A DNA stretch of 64,000 nt from Fragosphaeria purpurea. Lineage: Eukaryota > Ascomycota > Sordariomycetes > Ophiostomatales > Ophiostomataceae. The DNA is taken from the NCBI GenBank assembly GCA_002778095.1, contig PCDL01000022.1, forward strand, positions 1,674,001-1,738,000, given 5' to 3'. Every line of letters begins with the position of its first letter. Position 1 is the stretch's first letter. The notes under the pieces are model-generated. The model did not search any database. It saw only the letters and a program-made list of their open reading frames with translations, and was not told where the DNA came from. Both the position numbers and the translations under genes were made by a program. Below are positions 1-12,553 of this stretch, one piece after another.

Positions 1-2183
1 ACGAGATAGGATGGGAACAAAACAAGGAAAAAGGGGGGGGCGGGAAGGGTGTGGAAGGGTATGTCAGAGAGGGGAGGGGACAGATAAGGGCGAACAAAGA
101 ACAAGGGCCCAGTCAATTGATCCGTGTGTTTGATCGTTGCACACCATTGCTTCTTCTGTTATCTTCCATTTCTTTTTCTTTTTTTTCTGGTTTTCCATGA
201 TCTTTTGAATCTCATTCGTTTCGCCCTCCTTTGTTGTCGTCATTGGCATCGTCTAGTTGTATTCTTCTGTCTTTTCATGACCCCCAAGGTCATGGTACTT
301 TCTTGTGCTTCCTCAAGATTGAGCTTAATGTGAACATGCTCCAGGTGCTCCAGGCGGGCCTGTAGCAACACGGCTGCGCTTGTTTTTGTGAGCTACGACA
401 CGGTGCACGCCGACTGGGTGGCCGCGGGAAACACTGCCGCAGCCGCAGCCGTCAACACGACTTTGATGGCCGCCACACGACCCAGCACCGTCCCTCGAGA
501 CCTCCCGGCCGACACCGACCGGCCGTGCCCCTGCGGCAGCGAACTCGGCGTCGACGGCTACGCCCGCGCAACATTACGCGCCGCTTCATTCACGCCGCCG
601 GCCCCATCCGCGGACCCACCCTTATGCAGGCTGCGACGCGCACCATGTTCGCCAACTGAGTGACTGCGCTCGGCACCTGGTCCCCTTACCTCGATCTGCA
701 CAATGTCCGGCCCGTGCTGTTAGGCGACCGCAACGACCACGCCTTGCGCGCGCGGGCCAAACGCCACGGGTTTCCGCCGGCGCCCTGCGAGAAAAACCTG
801 CAGCGCGTGCTGCACTGGCGGGCCAGAGGGTGCGCGTGCCGGCAGGAGGGTTGGCCGCGGCCGTTTTCGCGAGCCCAGCGGTGCACAACTTCTTCCCGCC
901 GAGCATCCTCTTGTTCTTATACGGAAATACGGGCAAATACGGCGAGGGCAGGGCGGCGGGCCAGAGGGCTGTGACGGAGCACCTAACCTCTTGCGACATG
1001 CTGTCACCGGAGGGTTCTCTCCTGCTGACCAACGAATGAACCGAAAAGTTAGGGCAGACTTTCCGGGTGCCCGTCGAAGCCGATGCGTCGTAACGTCCGC
1101 GTGCCGGGCCGTCGGTGTGCACGTAGCGTCTACGACGACGACGAAGACGAAGCCTCAGCACGTCAGTGGCGGTGGCGGGGGCCCCAGCGGCGCAAGCAAC
1201 AGGAACAACGCAAACTCCGGTGCGTTCGCGCGGAAGCCGACGTGCTAGCACCGGTACATCCGCGGTCAGGGCCCGGCCAATGCGCGCAACCTTGAGTTTT
1301 GAAGCGCGACCGAGCGGCGCGCCGACGGCGATGAAGATGGGTCCAATAAACGGGCACAGGGTTCACGCGCGGAGGTAAGGCATGAAACCGAGACCACGTA
1401 AAACCGGTCGAAGCGAAAGGCAACGTAAAGAAAAAGTAGGAGGTAAGTTTCGCGATCAACGTCGTCGAAATAAAGCTGTGTCACCCCCAACTTAAATCCG
1501 TGGACCTGACCCGGATGGATGCGGCTCCGGGAAGACTAGCAGTAGGTTCCGTTTGGACGGGTCCAAACACCATTTTGGGAAGTTTTTCTCGCGACATGCA
1601 CACTGTTTCTTGTTTTTGTTCCTAGATTAAGGTCGAAGTATCGCCGTGTGTTATGACGTTTTGGTCGGCTTTGTTGGTGGTGGATGTCGAGATAAACCCG
1701 ACTAATACGGAAAATAGTGGGGCGCTTCGGCTTTACTACCGCCCAACAACATGCCAAAGCCGCGCCGGTCCTTTGTTCTTTCGCCCCCGCTTCCGTACTC
1801 TTTCTTTCCCTCTTTTTTTTTGTGTCCCTTGTCTTCTTGTTGTCTCGGTTCGGCCGTTCTCAGTGTGGCAAAGTTGGTGTTAAACGATTAACTCCAGGCC
1901 GAGCCACGCGAGCCGCCCGGACTGACGTCCTCGGCCTGGTGCCGGCCGACAACGATCATGAACGCGAGGACGTTAACACCGTTTGAAAGGGCCGAGGTGT
2001 CATGTATGTTGCCGATTGTACTTGTATATAATGGTTGGTTCCGTGGTCGTGTTCAATACGGATTTTGTTCTGCAACTTATCCCTAGACACGATTACCCTG
2101 AAACTTGGCATTTTTGATTCTATTATTCCCTGATTCTATTATTTCTCCCTATCTATCCCATCCAACCGCCAAATCTGTGAACC
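1..2183. other. Intergenic, no supported gene
   Basis: No gene is supported here. The first 350 bases are purine- or pyrimidine-rich. The part from about 380 to 1400 is GC-rich and holds overlapping open frames on both strands, but none shows a recognisable domain, a consistent intron pattern or a family resemblance. A plus-strand frame at 388-663 has codon composition like the real exons nearby and could be a decayed gene end (see findings). From about 1450 on the DNA is AT- and T-rich promoter-like sequence leading into the aldo/keto reductase. Confidence 0.5.
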
Positions 2184-3332
2184 ATGCCGTTTCCTACCCG
2201 CAAGCTGGGCCCCAACGGTCCCGAAGTCACTGCCATCGGCAGCGGCCTCATGGGCCTGAGCCTGCTCTACGGCGCCCCGCCGCCCGACGAGGAGCGCTTC
2301 GCCTTCTTGGACCACATCTACGCCACCGGCCAGCACTTTTGGGACACCGCCGACGTGTACGGCGACAACGAGGACCTGATCGGCCGCTGGTTCAAGCGCA
2401 ACCCAGGTGCGCGCGAGAAGATCTTCCTGGCGACCAAGTTTGCCAGCACGCCCGACTGGCAGATCCGCACCGACCCAGAGTACGTCCGCCAGGCCTGCGC
2501 CCGGAGCCTGGCGCGTCTCGGCGTCGACTACATCGACTTGTACTACGCCCACCGCGTCGACCTCAAGACGCCCATTGAGGAGACTATGGAGGCCTTGGTG
2601 GAGTTGAAGAAGTAGGTTTTTTTTTTCTTGGTTGTCCTTTGTTCTTTTTCTCTGTTTTGTCTGCAGCCTACGTCAGCTCCTGGTCTTCGACCTGCTAACA
2701 TCCTCAGCCAAGGAAAAATAAAGTACATCGGCCTGTGTGAGGTCTCGGTCGCGACGCTGCGCCGCGCCTGCGCCGTGCACCACGTCACCGCCGTCCAGGT
2801 CGAGTACAACCCCTTTGCCCTCGACATCGAGAACGCCCCCGTCAACCTGCTGCCCGCCTGCAAGGAGCTCGGCGTCGCCGTCGTCGCCTACGCGCCGCTC
2901 GGCCGCGGCATGCTCGCGAGCGCCAGCCAGAACAAGGCCGCCCTGTCCGACAACCTCAGCGCCGACGACTTCCGCCGCACGGTGCCGCGCTTCAGCGCGG
3001 AAAACCTCGCCAAGAACCTGGCGCGCGTCGACCAGACCCTCGGCGCCCTGGCGCGCGAAAAGAGCCAGCACGGCCAGCCGTGCACGGTGGCGCAGCTCAC
3101 GCTCGCCTGGGTGCTGCGCCAGTGGGAGCACATTGTGCCCATCCCGGGCACCAAGCGGATCGCCTACTACGACCAGAATATGGCCGCGCTCACGGTGCAG
3201 CTGACGGACGCCGAGAACACACAGCTGCGGCAGGCGTTTGAGGCCGTCAACGCGGCGGGCGTGGGTGCGCGGTACGCCGACGACAGCATGGCCTTTACGT
3301 ACGCGGACACGCCGCTACCGGCGAAGAAGTAA
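2184..3332 (+). CDS. Aldo/keto reductase, 350 aa, one intron
   Basis: NAD(P)H-dependent oxidoreductase of the aldo/keto reductase superfamily, a cytosolic TIM barrel that reduces carbonyl substrates. Exons are 2184-2611 and 2708-3332; the intron 2612-2707 starts GTAGGT and ends CAG, and joining restores a GKIKYIGL strand typical of the family. The catalytic tetrad is visible: Asp in WDTADVYG, Tyr of the same motif, Lys in ATKFA and His in YYAHRVD. The C-terminal half has the usual VVAYAPLGRG strand and a nucleotide-binding PIPGTKRI segment. Length matches the YakC/pyridoxal-reductase-like group (about 330-350 aa). The start ATG follows ACC, a good fungal context. The true substrate cannot be told from sequence. 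It stands alone, with no pathway partners nearby. Confidence 0.93.
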
Positions 3333-3567
3333 TACAGCGAAGGAGGGAAAGTAGACGATAAGTGCAAATATACATGAAAGAAACAACATGATAGACAAGA
3401 GCCAAAAAGGGTTTTCGATCATGAGCAAATGACCAAAACAACAAATAGATTTACATAACCATTTTATTTATTTTATTTTTATTTTTATTTTTTTTTTATA
3501 AGATGTTGAAAAGTTTTGCACACGGACCGTATTTCTCCTCTTTGCGTCCGTCATCTTGGACACGTTC

Positions 3568-4427
3568 CTACGATGTGGACGTTGTCACGTCTGCATCGGG
3601 GTCGCTTGAGCAGAGGCCAAACGACGCCGTCTCGGCGTTGATTGCGGGCGTCGTGCCCGCCGCCGCGGCGGCCGCTGCCTCGTCGTATTGCGTCTGGTTC
3701 CAATACAGCTGGGTCACGCCTGCTTGACCGGAGACGGGCACCCACTGGAAACCTTGGACGTGCACGGGGTTGAAGGACGACGCCGAAGACGAGGCGGGAA
3801 TGGCCGGCGACGGTGCCACCGCCGGGTTGTAAAACATGAAAAACCCGTAGCCCGAGTAGAAGCCCCACGTCGTTTCGCCGGCGCCGAGCGTGGCGTTGCT
3901 GCTGCCGTCGACGAACCCCACGGGGGCAAAGGCGCCTTTCGAAGCGTTGATGTAGAGGAGCTGGTCGAGGGCCTGGTAGTTGTGGGCAGAGACGAGCTTG
4001 GCGGGCTGGATGGGGTAGAGCGGCGCGTCGGCATGGCTCGTGACGGCCACTGGGGGGGTTTGTTGGGTTAGCGGACGGAGCGGCAAGAAGAACGAGTACG
4101 GGCAACATAAAGAAGAACGCACAATACAGAGGAAACGTCACTTTGGCCGGGAAGTCGCCCAGACTTGTCGAGGCGGAGCCGTCGCTGTTCTCCTTGCGGT
4201 ACAGGAAGCCTGCGGTTTTGTATGTTAGTTGTCAATGCGTACGTATCACACATCGCCGAAAGATCGAAGACAGAAGACCGTTGCCAACACGCACCGTCGG
4301 CAAAAATGTTGTCAGTGCAAATCATGACCGAGTTGAAGTCGGTGGACGGCGCCGCATGTGCGGCGCCGCCCAGCCAAAGCACGGCGCCGGCAACGGCCGC
4401 AATGGTGACGGGCACGTTAGCAAACAT
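3568..4427 (-). CDS. Small secreted protein, 233 aa, two introns, unknown function
   Basis: I do not recognise a family. On the minus strand the exons are 4427-4295, 4209-4123 and 4049-3568. Both donors are GTGCGT and both acceptors are CAG, and the phases agree (1 and 1). The N-terminus has a hydrophobic stretch ending in GGAAHAAPS, a good secretion signal of about 24 residues. The mature part holds ICTDNIFADG, YINASKGAFAPVGFVDG, a Gly/Tyr/Phe-rich WGFYSGYGFFMFYNP block, a Ser/Ala-rich linker and several N-x-S/T sites, which suits a secreted or wall-bound protein. Few cysteines are present, so it is not a classic cysteine-rich effector. A TATAAA lies about 220 bp upstream of the start. Single-base uncertainty in splice choice could change a few residues around each junction. 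Confidence 0.72.
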
Positions 4428-4648
4428 GATCGTAGCGACTCGTTTGGACGGATGGTCTCGTTTTGGTTCTCTCTTTCTTTTTTTTTAAGGTTTTGGGGGT
4501 TCCAGTGCCACAAAACTCATTTAAATCGAAACAGAATGAAGTAAAAGAAAAAAAAGATGGAGGAAACAAAGGAATGACGACAGAGGCTCTCGCCCGGGTA
4601 AAACCTGCGCCGCCCAAAAACGGAGTCCGAAAGCGAGGGCTCAATTCA

Positions 4649-4654
4649 TTTATA
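4649..4654 (-). promoter_or_regulatory. Possible TATA box of the secreted protein gene
   Basis: TATAAA is read on the minus strand about 220 bp upstream of the ATG at 4427, within an otherwise AT-poor patch. Assignment is by position only. Confidence 0.3.
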
Positions 4655-6826
4655 CACATATATCCGTACGGGGGATATGGACCCGTGAGATGCCTTCCGC
4701 GTGGCAACGATAATATGCCATGGCACATATACGGTACACACAGACACGTGAATCGCCGCGCGTATTACGTCGGCATACAGAACACACCAACCTCTTTTTT
4801 TTTCTCATTCTGCTTCGTTTCTTTTTGCGGCCGCCGTTCTGTAAACAGAGAGAAAAACAGCGTCTGTCCTTTTGTCCGTCCGTCGCTCTCCGTGCGGACG
4901 ATTTGTCGTCGTCATCCCTCGCACGGGACAGACTTGGTGACTTCGCTGTCGAGCTTCATCGGCACGATCCCACCCCAAAATGGCGACGCAAAACAGTACG
5001 GAGTAGGGAACCGCCAGCCGGGAACCAGACAAACGTCCCTGCTTACACATGATTATCGAAGATGCTGCAACAGGAAAGGGGGCAGGCAGATCATTGTTGT
5101 TCCGGGTGAACCAAAAAATCGGAAGACTTGGTAAACGGACTCTGTGTTTTGCCATAGTAGTTTTGCCGGATCGATGGGTGTGATTTGCCTCGTCGGTCGT
5201 CCATGACGCCACCCACCGAGAAAATCCGTTTTGAAACGGCCAGCACGGTCTTTCAAGCCTGTCCCGGTGTCCCCATCGTCTGCTTACCGTTGCTTCGCGA
5301 GCATGATAAATGCTTTGTCAGGCCGCACTTCTGCAGCGTTTGCCCTAGGCGACGGGCCCTGCGCACTTCCCGTGCTTCCCTCACAGCGCCCTCCGGACTT
5401 TGCCCACGGGACAGAGACAGCGACTCGCATTTCGATTGCATAAATACAACCGGCAGGCGTGTCCACGGTGCCGGTCGTCCACTGCCGTCACCGGAATGTA
5501 CGCAAAGGTTCCGGTATCTTTAGGGAGCAGTAGAAACCCCGACAGCCTCGACGTGTTGCCTTTCTCATGAACAAACTGCATATGACACAACAAAATCGAC
5601 AGCGACGTTACTCGAAGAAACAAGGAACACAAATCACGTTCGAATGGTTGTTCACATTCCCATCACTCGTTTGTGGGAGGGCGATTGAGGGGGAAACAAG
5701 GGGATGACAAGAAAGACATGCCCACACTCGTGGCACGTCATTTGTCAAACGTGCAGATCATCATCTCTTGTCTGTCTCTCCATTTTCCAGTTCTCTGGTT
5801 CTGCTGGATCGATATGGGATCCATTGGACTGGCGATCTTTGCGCAAATCCGGGCAGCCCAACGTGGGCGTCCCATGCACACAGCCCCCGGCCGATCCGCG
5901 GTCGTCGGCCGGCGTGCCGTGTGCCAGGTGACAATGAGGCCGCGGTAAAGTAAAAGAAAATAAATTAAAAATAGAGAAGTTAAAGAAGGGAGCAAATAAC
6001 TGGCGGGAAACAAGCACGTGCGTCACTGAACACGGCGAGGGGACGGGATGGGGCAGCGTTGTCATGAAGGAAAAGAAAAAGCCCGAGGGAAAGCCTACGA
6101 AAAAGCCCATGTAAAAAAAAAAAAAAAAAAAAGAACGCAGCATTAGCAGCAGCAGCAGCAACAACATGACAAATTGTTCATGTAGGCTCGGCCGGCCATG
6201 CAGGGGCATCTTGGGCCGTTGGGCCCTCAAGCGTCCTGCAGCGTTCAGCTGTCATGACCACTGTACGGCATGACGCCCCACGTTTCAAAAGGCGAGAACG
6301 GTTGGTTGCTAGAAAAACTAATTGTCTGCAGGCGACAAAACGAGCCATGAGATCTCGACCTCCGCCATGCCGAGGTGCTTGTCGATTTCCGTCTACGGCA
6401 TTGTTCGAAAAAAATGAGGCTCTATATCGCAAAGAAAAGGGGTTTTCACAAGCGGTAGGATTGCCATTGGGCCGCAGAGCGTTTACATGAAAAAAAGGAA
6501 CCAAAAAAGAGTCACGCTTACAGTTCGGGAGGCAGCCGGTCACGGCCAGCCCGGGTCAGGTGTTGTCGGCGGCTCTGCGCTGCATTGCCCAACCAGCGAC
6601 AGGCGGGAAAAAAGAGAACAAAAAAAATAAGACTGAAGATTGAAAGGATTAAGAAAAATCCAATTGGAGAAAAATAAAATAAAAGAACAAGCAAGGACAT
6701 AGATAAATAAATTAATAAAAAAATCGAAAGAAAAGAAAATAGGACAAAGAAAGGGGGGAAAACAAATAAAATAAAAATGAAGAAACGAATTGGAAATGAA
6801 TTGACGTCAAATAAGCAAAAAGACAC

Positions 6827-6833
6827 AAAAAAA
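6827..6833 (-). terminator. Pol III T-run terminator of tRNA-Glu
   Basis: Seven consecutive T residues on the tRNA strand, two bases past the mature 3' end. This is the standard pol III stop signal. Confidence 0.75.
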
Positions 6834-6835
6834 TC

Positions 6836-6906
6836 TCCGATACGGGGAATCGAACCCCGAGCTCGACGGTGAGAGCGTCGGATGTTAGCCATTACACCAT
6901 ATCGGA
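6836..6906 (-). tRNA. tRNA-Glu (anticodon CTC), no intron
   Basis: A full cloverleaf can be folded by hand on the minus strand. The 7-bp acceptor stem pairs TCCGATA with TATCGGA. The anticodon stem CGACG/CGTCG encloses loop CTCTCAC, giving anticodon CTC (decodes GAG, Glu). The T arm is CGGGG-TTCGAAT-CCCCG, which contains the GGTTCGAATCC B box. The A box lies in TGGTGTAATGG. Length is 71 nt with no intron and no encoded CCA. A run of seven T residues (minus strand, 6833-6827) just past the 3' end is a plausible RNA polymerase III terminator. Confidence 0.96.
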
Positions 6907-8643
6907 TGGTTGCTAGTGTTGTTGGGTGAGTTGTGAGCTAAGTTACTTGATAGAGGATTGACCCCTAAGTTGCCAATTGCCCAATTGGGCCAACAAACCA
7001 AGTTGAGAAGGAGCAACTTGGACGCCTACGCAGGACGATGCATTGTCTCTTCACATCCAGTCGTTTTAGTTATTTTTGGTCAATGCACAGCATTGCTGCT
7101 GCCTAGTCGCCTGTTGTGGCTTTCCTTTCTGGTTTGTTTTCTTTTTCTTGTTCCTTTCGGATTTTTTTTTTCTTGGATTCCTGCCTCATCGCCTTTTTCT
7201 CTTCCTGGGCTGGGCCGCCGGCCCCAAGAAACTGTGTTGTCGAGTCTTCCTTCCTCATGGGGATTTTCGTTTCCTATGACACGCCCCCGTTCCTTCCTTC
7301 GATGCCTGCGCCTGGCTCTGCAGCCGCCGAGTTGCTCGCACTTTAGGAAGGCGTAGCCATACTGCGAAAGGAACCATGGTCTACGGTGTAGCTCGTCGTG
7401 CCTGCCATACGCTCGAACACGACAACGCGCGCACTTGCGATTTCAGGCCTGGAAAGTGAGACAGCCTCGTCCTTCGAACGCGTTCCTTCCGTCTCGTCAT
7501 GTCCAACAAGAGCGGGCTCAGAAACAGAACGTCGCGATCTTTTTCTACCCCTCCTTTCCCTCTCCCGCGTTTCTCGTGACTCTATCTGTACTTTCTTTTT
7601 CGTCTTCACATGTCTTCGCCATTTTGTTTTCTTCAACCGTCTCCTCGTCTCGCTCACGTCGCAACGTTTCGCGCCAGCTTCTGATTTGTGTACCTTTTCT
7701 ATTTTTTTCATCGTTTTTATTCCTTGCGTCATCCGTCGCTTTTCTTTTGGTGCTTGCCCCCCGCGGCACCACACCCTCTTTCTCTCCGTCTCTGCCCAAC
7801 GCCCACGTCACGAACCAGTCATCGCCCTACTCGCAATCTGCTGCGCCCAATTTGCTGCTCTCCATTCGCTTTCCACCATCTTGCTGCTCGTTGCCCAAGG
7901 GGTAATTATGACCGGGACACCCCCTCGACACCCTCGCCTGGCTTTGGAACACGGGTGTTCGGACGGGACGAACTAGCGTCGCCTTTCCCTTTCATTGTCT
8001 GCTTGCTATCTTCTCTCCCGTTGTTGGCCTCATGCATCGTTGTTTTGCTTCCGCTTTCCCACTGATTGGCCGCTATGTAGGACACGACGGGAACGCCTTT
8101 CCTCCTGCCCGGCCCAGCCAAGGCGACCATGAACCGGCTGGCTGGCACGTCCGGACGACAGAAACCTAAGGCTGCCACTTCCGCGCTTCTGATTTGTTCA
8201 GTCATTAGTTGAGAAGACCAATCTTGTTTCTGGCTGGCTTGTGGGCAAAGAGCCCATGTCAGGCCGGCCACGAAATAGAGGGAACCCATACGGGCCGAAC
8301 ACACAAGGCTGAGCGGTGTATGTGATCCCGTTTCTGTTTTTAAGGCGAGTCAAATCCACCACCGTTGCCGGGATTTTCTCGCTCGTTTTTGCCCTTTTTT
8401 TTTGCTTTTCTGTTTCTCTTGTTTGCCTTTTTGAAAATTCTTCTACTTCCTTGTCTATTTCTTCGCTTTTTTTATGCTGGGACAAGGAATTGCCCCGTAG
8501 CATAACAACCGCCTCCTTTGTCGTCCCAGCCTCGTCGTTGCGACTTTCTCGGCGGACAACCTCCGCCTTCGACGCCCTTCGTCCCCACACAACTAGCGAC
8601 ATCCTTCCGACAGCGCCGGCGACGACGGTCCGACGATTAAAAT
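6907..8643. other. Intergenic / long pyrimidine-rich leader before the Zn2Cys6 gene
   Basis: No gene is supported. Most of 7100-8600 is strongly C/T-rich on the plus strand, with repeated TTTTTC and CTCTTTC runs, typical of fungal promoters and long 5' leaders of regulatory genes. The many open frames here come from this composition and match no family I recognise. Confidence 0.5.
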
Positions 8644-11600
8644 ATGAATCGCATTCGCGTGGCGGGTGCCTACGGTAACTACGGGAACTTCAGCCAGGAA
8701 GAAGAAGAAGAAAGGCCCGGGTTCTTTGTGCCGCAGCGCGGCTTTGCTCAGCCTCCCCTGAACATGGACCCTACGGATGCGCAATACCTGGCTTCCCAGA
8801 TGACGGGCGTTGTGACCGGACATGCAACACATACCACTGGGGCAGATGACACCGATATGACACAGGCATTTGCAGCCATGCCCTCCACCGGCACATTCCC
8901 TGCTTCCGCAGGCCATGCTGGCACGGGTAACAACGGATCACACATGTTTTCCAATGATTTTCAGAGCATGGCAAATCTACCGGTGACCCCTAGATCTCGT
9001 TTTGACACTGGAGCGGCGTACAACTACGGACAGGAAGGCTTTTTGTCTCCGGCGCCGTCAGCACGACAACCGGCTGCGGGGCTGGCCGCTGGTGGCTTGG
9101 CTTCTGTCCCCTACACCTCCGGCCCGGCGCATCCTCACCCCGTCAATGGCTGGCCATTCCGCAACTTTGGTGGCGACGACACACCAGGACGTCCGGTTGC
9201 GGTAGCCTACCCAGGCGCTCCAGGAGTTTTCCACGGCGGTGTCCGTAGTGCGGACCGCGTTACCACAACCCCAGGCGGAGCGGAGACGTTGCGTGGCTTT
9301 TATTCCTCGCAGCGGGTGTGCCGTGCGGAAGAGCCCTTTCTAGTCCAGAATTCCTCTGCTCTCAACACCGGTAATGTCCCGTTGGGCCCTACATTTTCCG
9401 CCAGAAACAGGGGCCCCATTGGTGCAGCCATTCCTAGGACTGGGCCCCCCGCATCGCCTTTTCAAGCATATGACGATGTCAACTCCACTCTCCGAGGCAT
9501 TGGCGTCAACTCCTTTGACTCTGTTGCTGGACCTCCGTTCACGGACAACGATGGCTTGCCCGGCTCTCAGCTTCAAGTGGACGAGGAAGCACCGCCTGAT
9601 GCGGATCCGTTTTCTGACCAGGAATTCTTGGAAGCGTCACTGCTTAGGAACCAGAACCCTTTCTTCGCGCAACCCATGCCCATGTCCATGCCCGCCGAGG
9701 AGCAGCTCCATACGGAAGCCCTGCAAAGCCAGGGAAATCCAGGCACCGGCTTTTTACAGCCGCCAAAACCCAGCCGCCTTTCCCCGTTCAAAGCCGAAAC
9801 ACTGAGCCAACGGTACACGGCCACGTCAGACAACAACAGCGCTACTGCCGAGTTGTCGTCGCCCATGTCGACTATGCCCTCTCTTTTTAGCATGGTACAC
9901 GAGTCCGGCGCAAATGCTGCTGCGAAAGGATATTTTGGCGCTGGTTCAGCTTCGCCCTCCGTCACCAGCAGCTCTCACCATCGTCCTGTCGTTCCTCGGG
10001 GACCCTGGGATGCCTGGAATGCTACGACGAAGAAACGGGTCCTTGCATCTCATCCTCCGCCGAATGAGCAGCTGCGTGTTCCAAACCGTACACCAAAGCT
10101 CCACGCGATAGACAGCAATCTCTACAGTCACAGTTGTTCGCCTTGCGCTCTGTCCCGGAAGAAGGTACGCCAGCGCCTTTTGCTGTGTATTGGTTTCGAC
10201 GCACATTTATTTTTATTTTTTTTTATTTTATTTTGGTTCCTTTCAGATGCGTCCTTTGTTCTCTAGTCTTGGGCTTTTGCTTTGGTTATATAACTGCGTC
10301 TCGCATCTCGCTAACCGACTCACCTTGCGGCCAGTGCACAAAGGAAAAACCTTGTGCGCGCTGTAAAAAACCTTTGGCGCTGTTCCCCGTGTGCGTTGAC
10401 GGTTCCTTCGATAAACAGAACATATTCTATGACTGTGGGTTGCCTTTTTTTTTCCACTCCCTTTTCTTTCCCCAATAAGTCATCTCCCCATTTTCACTTC
10501 GTTAAGCTAAACGATTCATTTAGGTTTAGAGGAGAACCTGAAGGACAAGGTTGATGGCCTTAAATCCAACGACACGGCGTATGCCAACTTTTTTGCCAAC
10601 ACGAACGGGTACCGCAGACTCGCGGAAGCTTTGGAGACCTTGTCCGAGTACAAGTTCATGCACAAGAACGGCTGTGCAGCCTTCTTCTACGAGCAGAACT
10701 TCCACCACGAGCCTTTTTTCAGTCTCTTTTACCAAACCAACATCGTGCTCCAGGGCCGCAACGTTCTCCGCAGCTCGGAGTCATTCGCCTACGACGACGA
10801 GTTGGAGGCGTTTGTCCTGGTTGTGCGGGCTGTGAGTGCCTGCCAGGCGCTCTTGTGGTTCAAGAAATGCATGGACAAAAACACGATGAAAGAGAGCATC
10901 AAGAAGGGCAGCCGGCGAGCCTGGAATGTCGTTGCATTTTACGCCGTCTTTCTCGAACAGACACTGAGCTTCGACCACACTGTCACCAGTGCGCTTGCTA
11001 GCGACGCCCATGCTCGTCTCATGGAACAACGCTGCGACCTTGTGTACCACCTTGCGTACAACATGCGCTACATGATCGATTATGCGTTCAAGAAAAGCCC
11101 GCTTCCAGGCGATTTGTGCATCGCAGCCAACAATGTCGTGTACATCAAGCCAGAGCTCTGGGAGCATTTGCGCTATCTGTCTGTTGAAATACAGTACAGA
11201 CACGGTAGCGACAACGACAGCGACAGCGGCCACAACGCACGAGGTAATCCGGCGCAAAGCGACCCGGTGGTTGGAGACGACCGCGGCTACGGCCAAACCC
11301 ATGCCGTCATCCCCCAGCTCCTGTTGACCGGCCCAACCCAATCGCCGGAGCACGCCGCGGCGCCCGCTACGGCCACGTCCCATCGGCGAAACCGGCAACG
11401 ACCGGGCCACCGCGACGACGGGCAAGACAACCTAGACGCAGACAACCTTGTCGCCGTACGTGCGTACGTGACCGAGAATTTTGTCGAAGAACTGTCCGGC
11501 CAGTTGCAGGACGTCCACATCGCCTCATACAATGCAACTGAGTTTCTCTTCGGGTACGAAGACAACCAACACCATTGGCACATGACTGGCAACCAACACA

Positions 11601-11953
11601 GCGCCTTTGGAGAAAACAGCAATTGCCGTGGAAATGTGGATAACGACAACGACGGCGCGAGTGTAGTTTACGATCTCGGTCAAAACATGTGGAACACCCA
11701 TTTTGACCACAACGGTGTGGATGCTGGCCGTGCCACTGCCGGAGGTGCACCGTATCCTTATGGTGCTACACATGACGTCGCGTCCGACGCCGACGTTGGT
11801 GTGGGCGCGGCATTGACGGGCGATTTTGTCGACTACAATGGTGAGGCTATTGTTGACGGGGCCGTGCCGCAGCAGAACCACGGGTTTCACCGCCGGGTCA
11901 ACAAGGGAAAGAATCTTGTCAAGAACATTTCCAACAACTGGCTCCGGCGATGA
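8644..11953 (+). CDS. Large protein with a central Zn2Cys6-type cluster, 1016 aa, two introns
   Basis: Likely a nuclear DNA-binding regulator. Exons are 8644-10164, 10335-10434 and 10524-11953. Intron 1 (GTACGC...CCAG) and intron 2 (GTGGGT...TTAG) join in phase. Intron 1 cuts the cluster: exon 1 ends in CSPCALSRKK and exon 2 starts CTKEKPCARC, giving C498-X2-C501-X6-C508-X5-C514-X2-C517-X9-C527, close to the Zn2Cys6 pattern. Residues 1-490 are low complexity, rich in Pro, Gly, Ser and Asn, with an acidic EEEEE run near the start. The cluster sits mid-protein instead of near the N-terminus, which is less usual. Residues about 540-720 are a compact helical region (LAEALETLSEYKFMHKNG onward). 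The tail after about 730 is Asp/Asn/His-rich and disordered-looking. Neither neighbour suggests a target pathway. The start ATG opens the frame, but an upstream exon cannot be excluded. Confidence 0.8.
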
Positions 11954-12553
11954 AGACACACGGCTTATTTGATTTGTTTTTGTTTTCTGTTTCTTTTCCA
12001 TTTTTTAGGTCCTTTCTATTCCTTTGGTTTCTGCGTTGTTTTTGTTTGCTGCTTGGCAACGTTCTCTCCCAGGGCGGTTGGCCGCCCAAAAGCATATGGC
12101 TTATGAATTACGATTTTACGACAGGGCATAGAAAAAATTGCTTGGGGGGGTTTTTTTTTTTTTTTCCTATTTTTTCATCGTTTTTTTGTCTTTTTTTTGG
12201 TTTAATGGGCATTTTGCATTGGTTTTCCACAACAGCACATTTTGGACAGAATTATGATTTTAAACGACAGACATTGAAAGACAGTAATTCCAGGCTTGTT
12301 TCAGCCCACGGTTATACCATATTATGCTCACTAACATCCTACATAAAAATATCTACTAAATTGAAAGAGAAGAAGGTAAATGGGGCAAAGAAAAAAAAAA
12401 TTAACCCTTCCCAGTTTAATGGCGAGCCCAGCCATTTCCCGACCTCTAACCAAACGCCATTTGACGCACATGCTAATGAGTGGAAGAAGGAAAAAAAAGA
12501 AGTAGGAGAAGAATAAGAGGAGGAGGATGGGTACGCATTTGACAGTAGGTTGC
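11954..12553. other. 3' intergenic between convergent genes
   Basis: AT-rich with poly-T tracts near 12152-12200. It holds the downstream regions of the converging Zn2Cys6 and LsdA-like genes. No gene seen. Confidence 0.55.

Larger units (their letters stand above)
4428..6835. other. Intergenic, no supported gene
   Basis: About 2.4 kb with short open frames on both strands, none with a domain or a coherent exon series. It holds long A and T runs (for example 6114-6132), a TACGGAGTA motif at 4997-5005 and an A-rich tract at 6600-6780. Confidence 0.5.
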
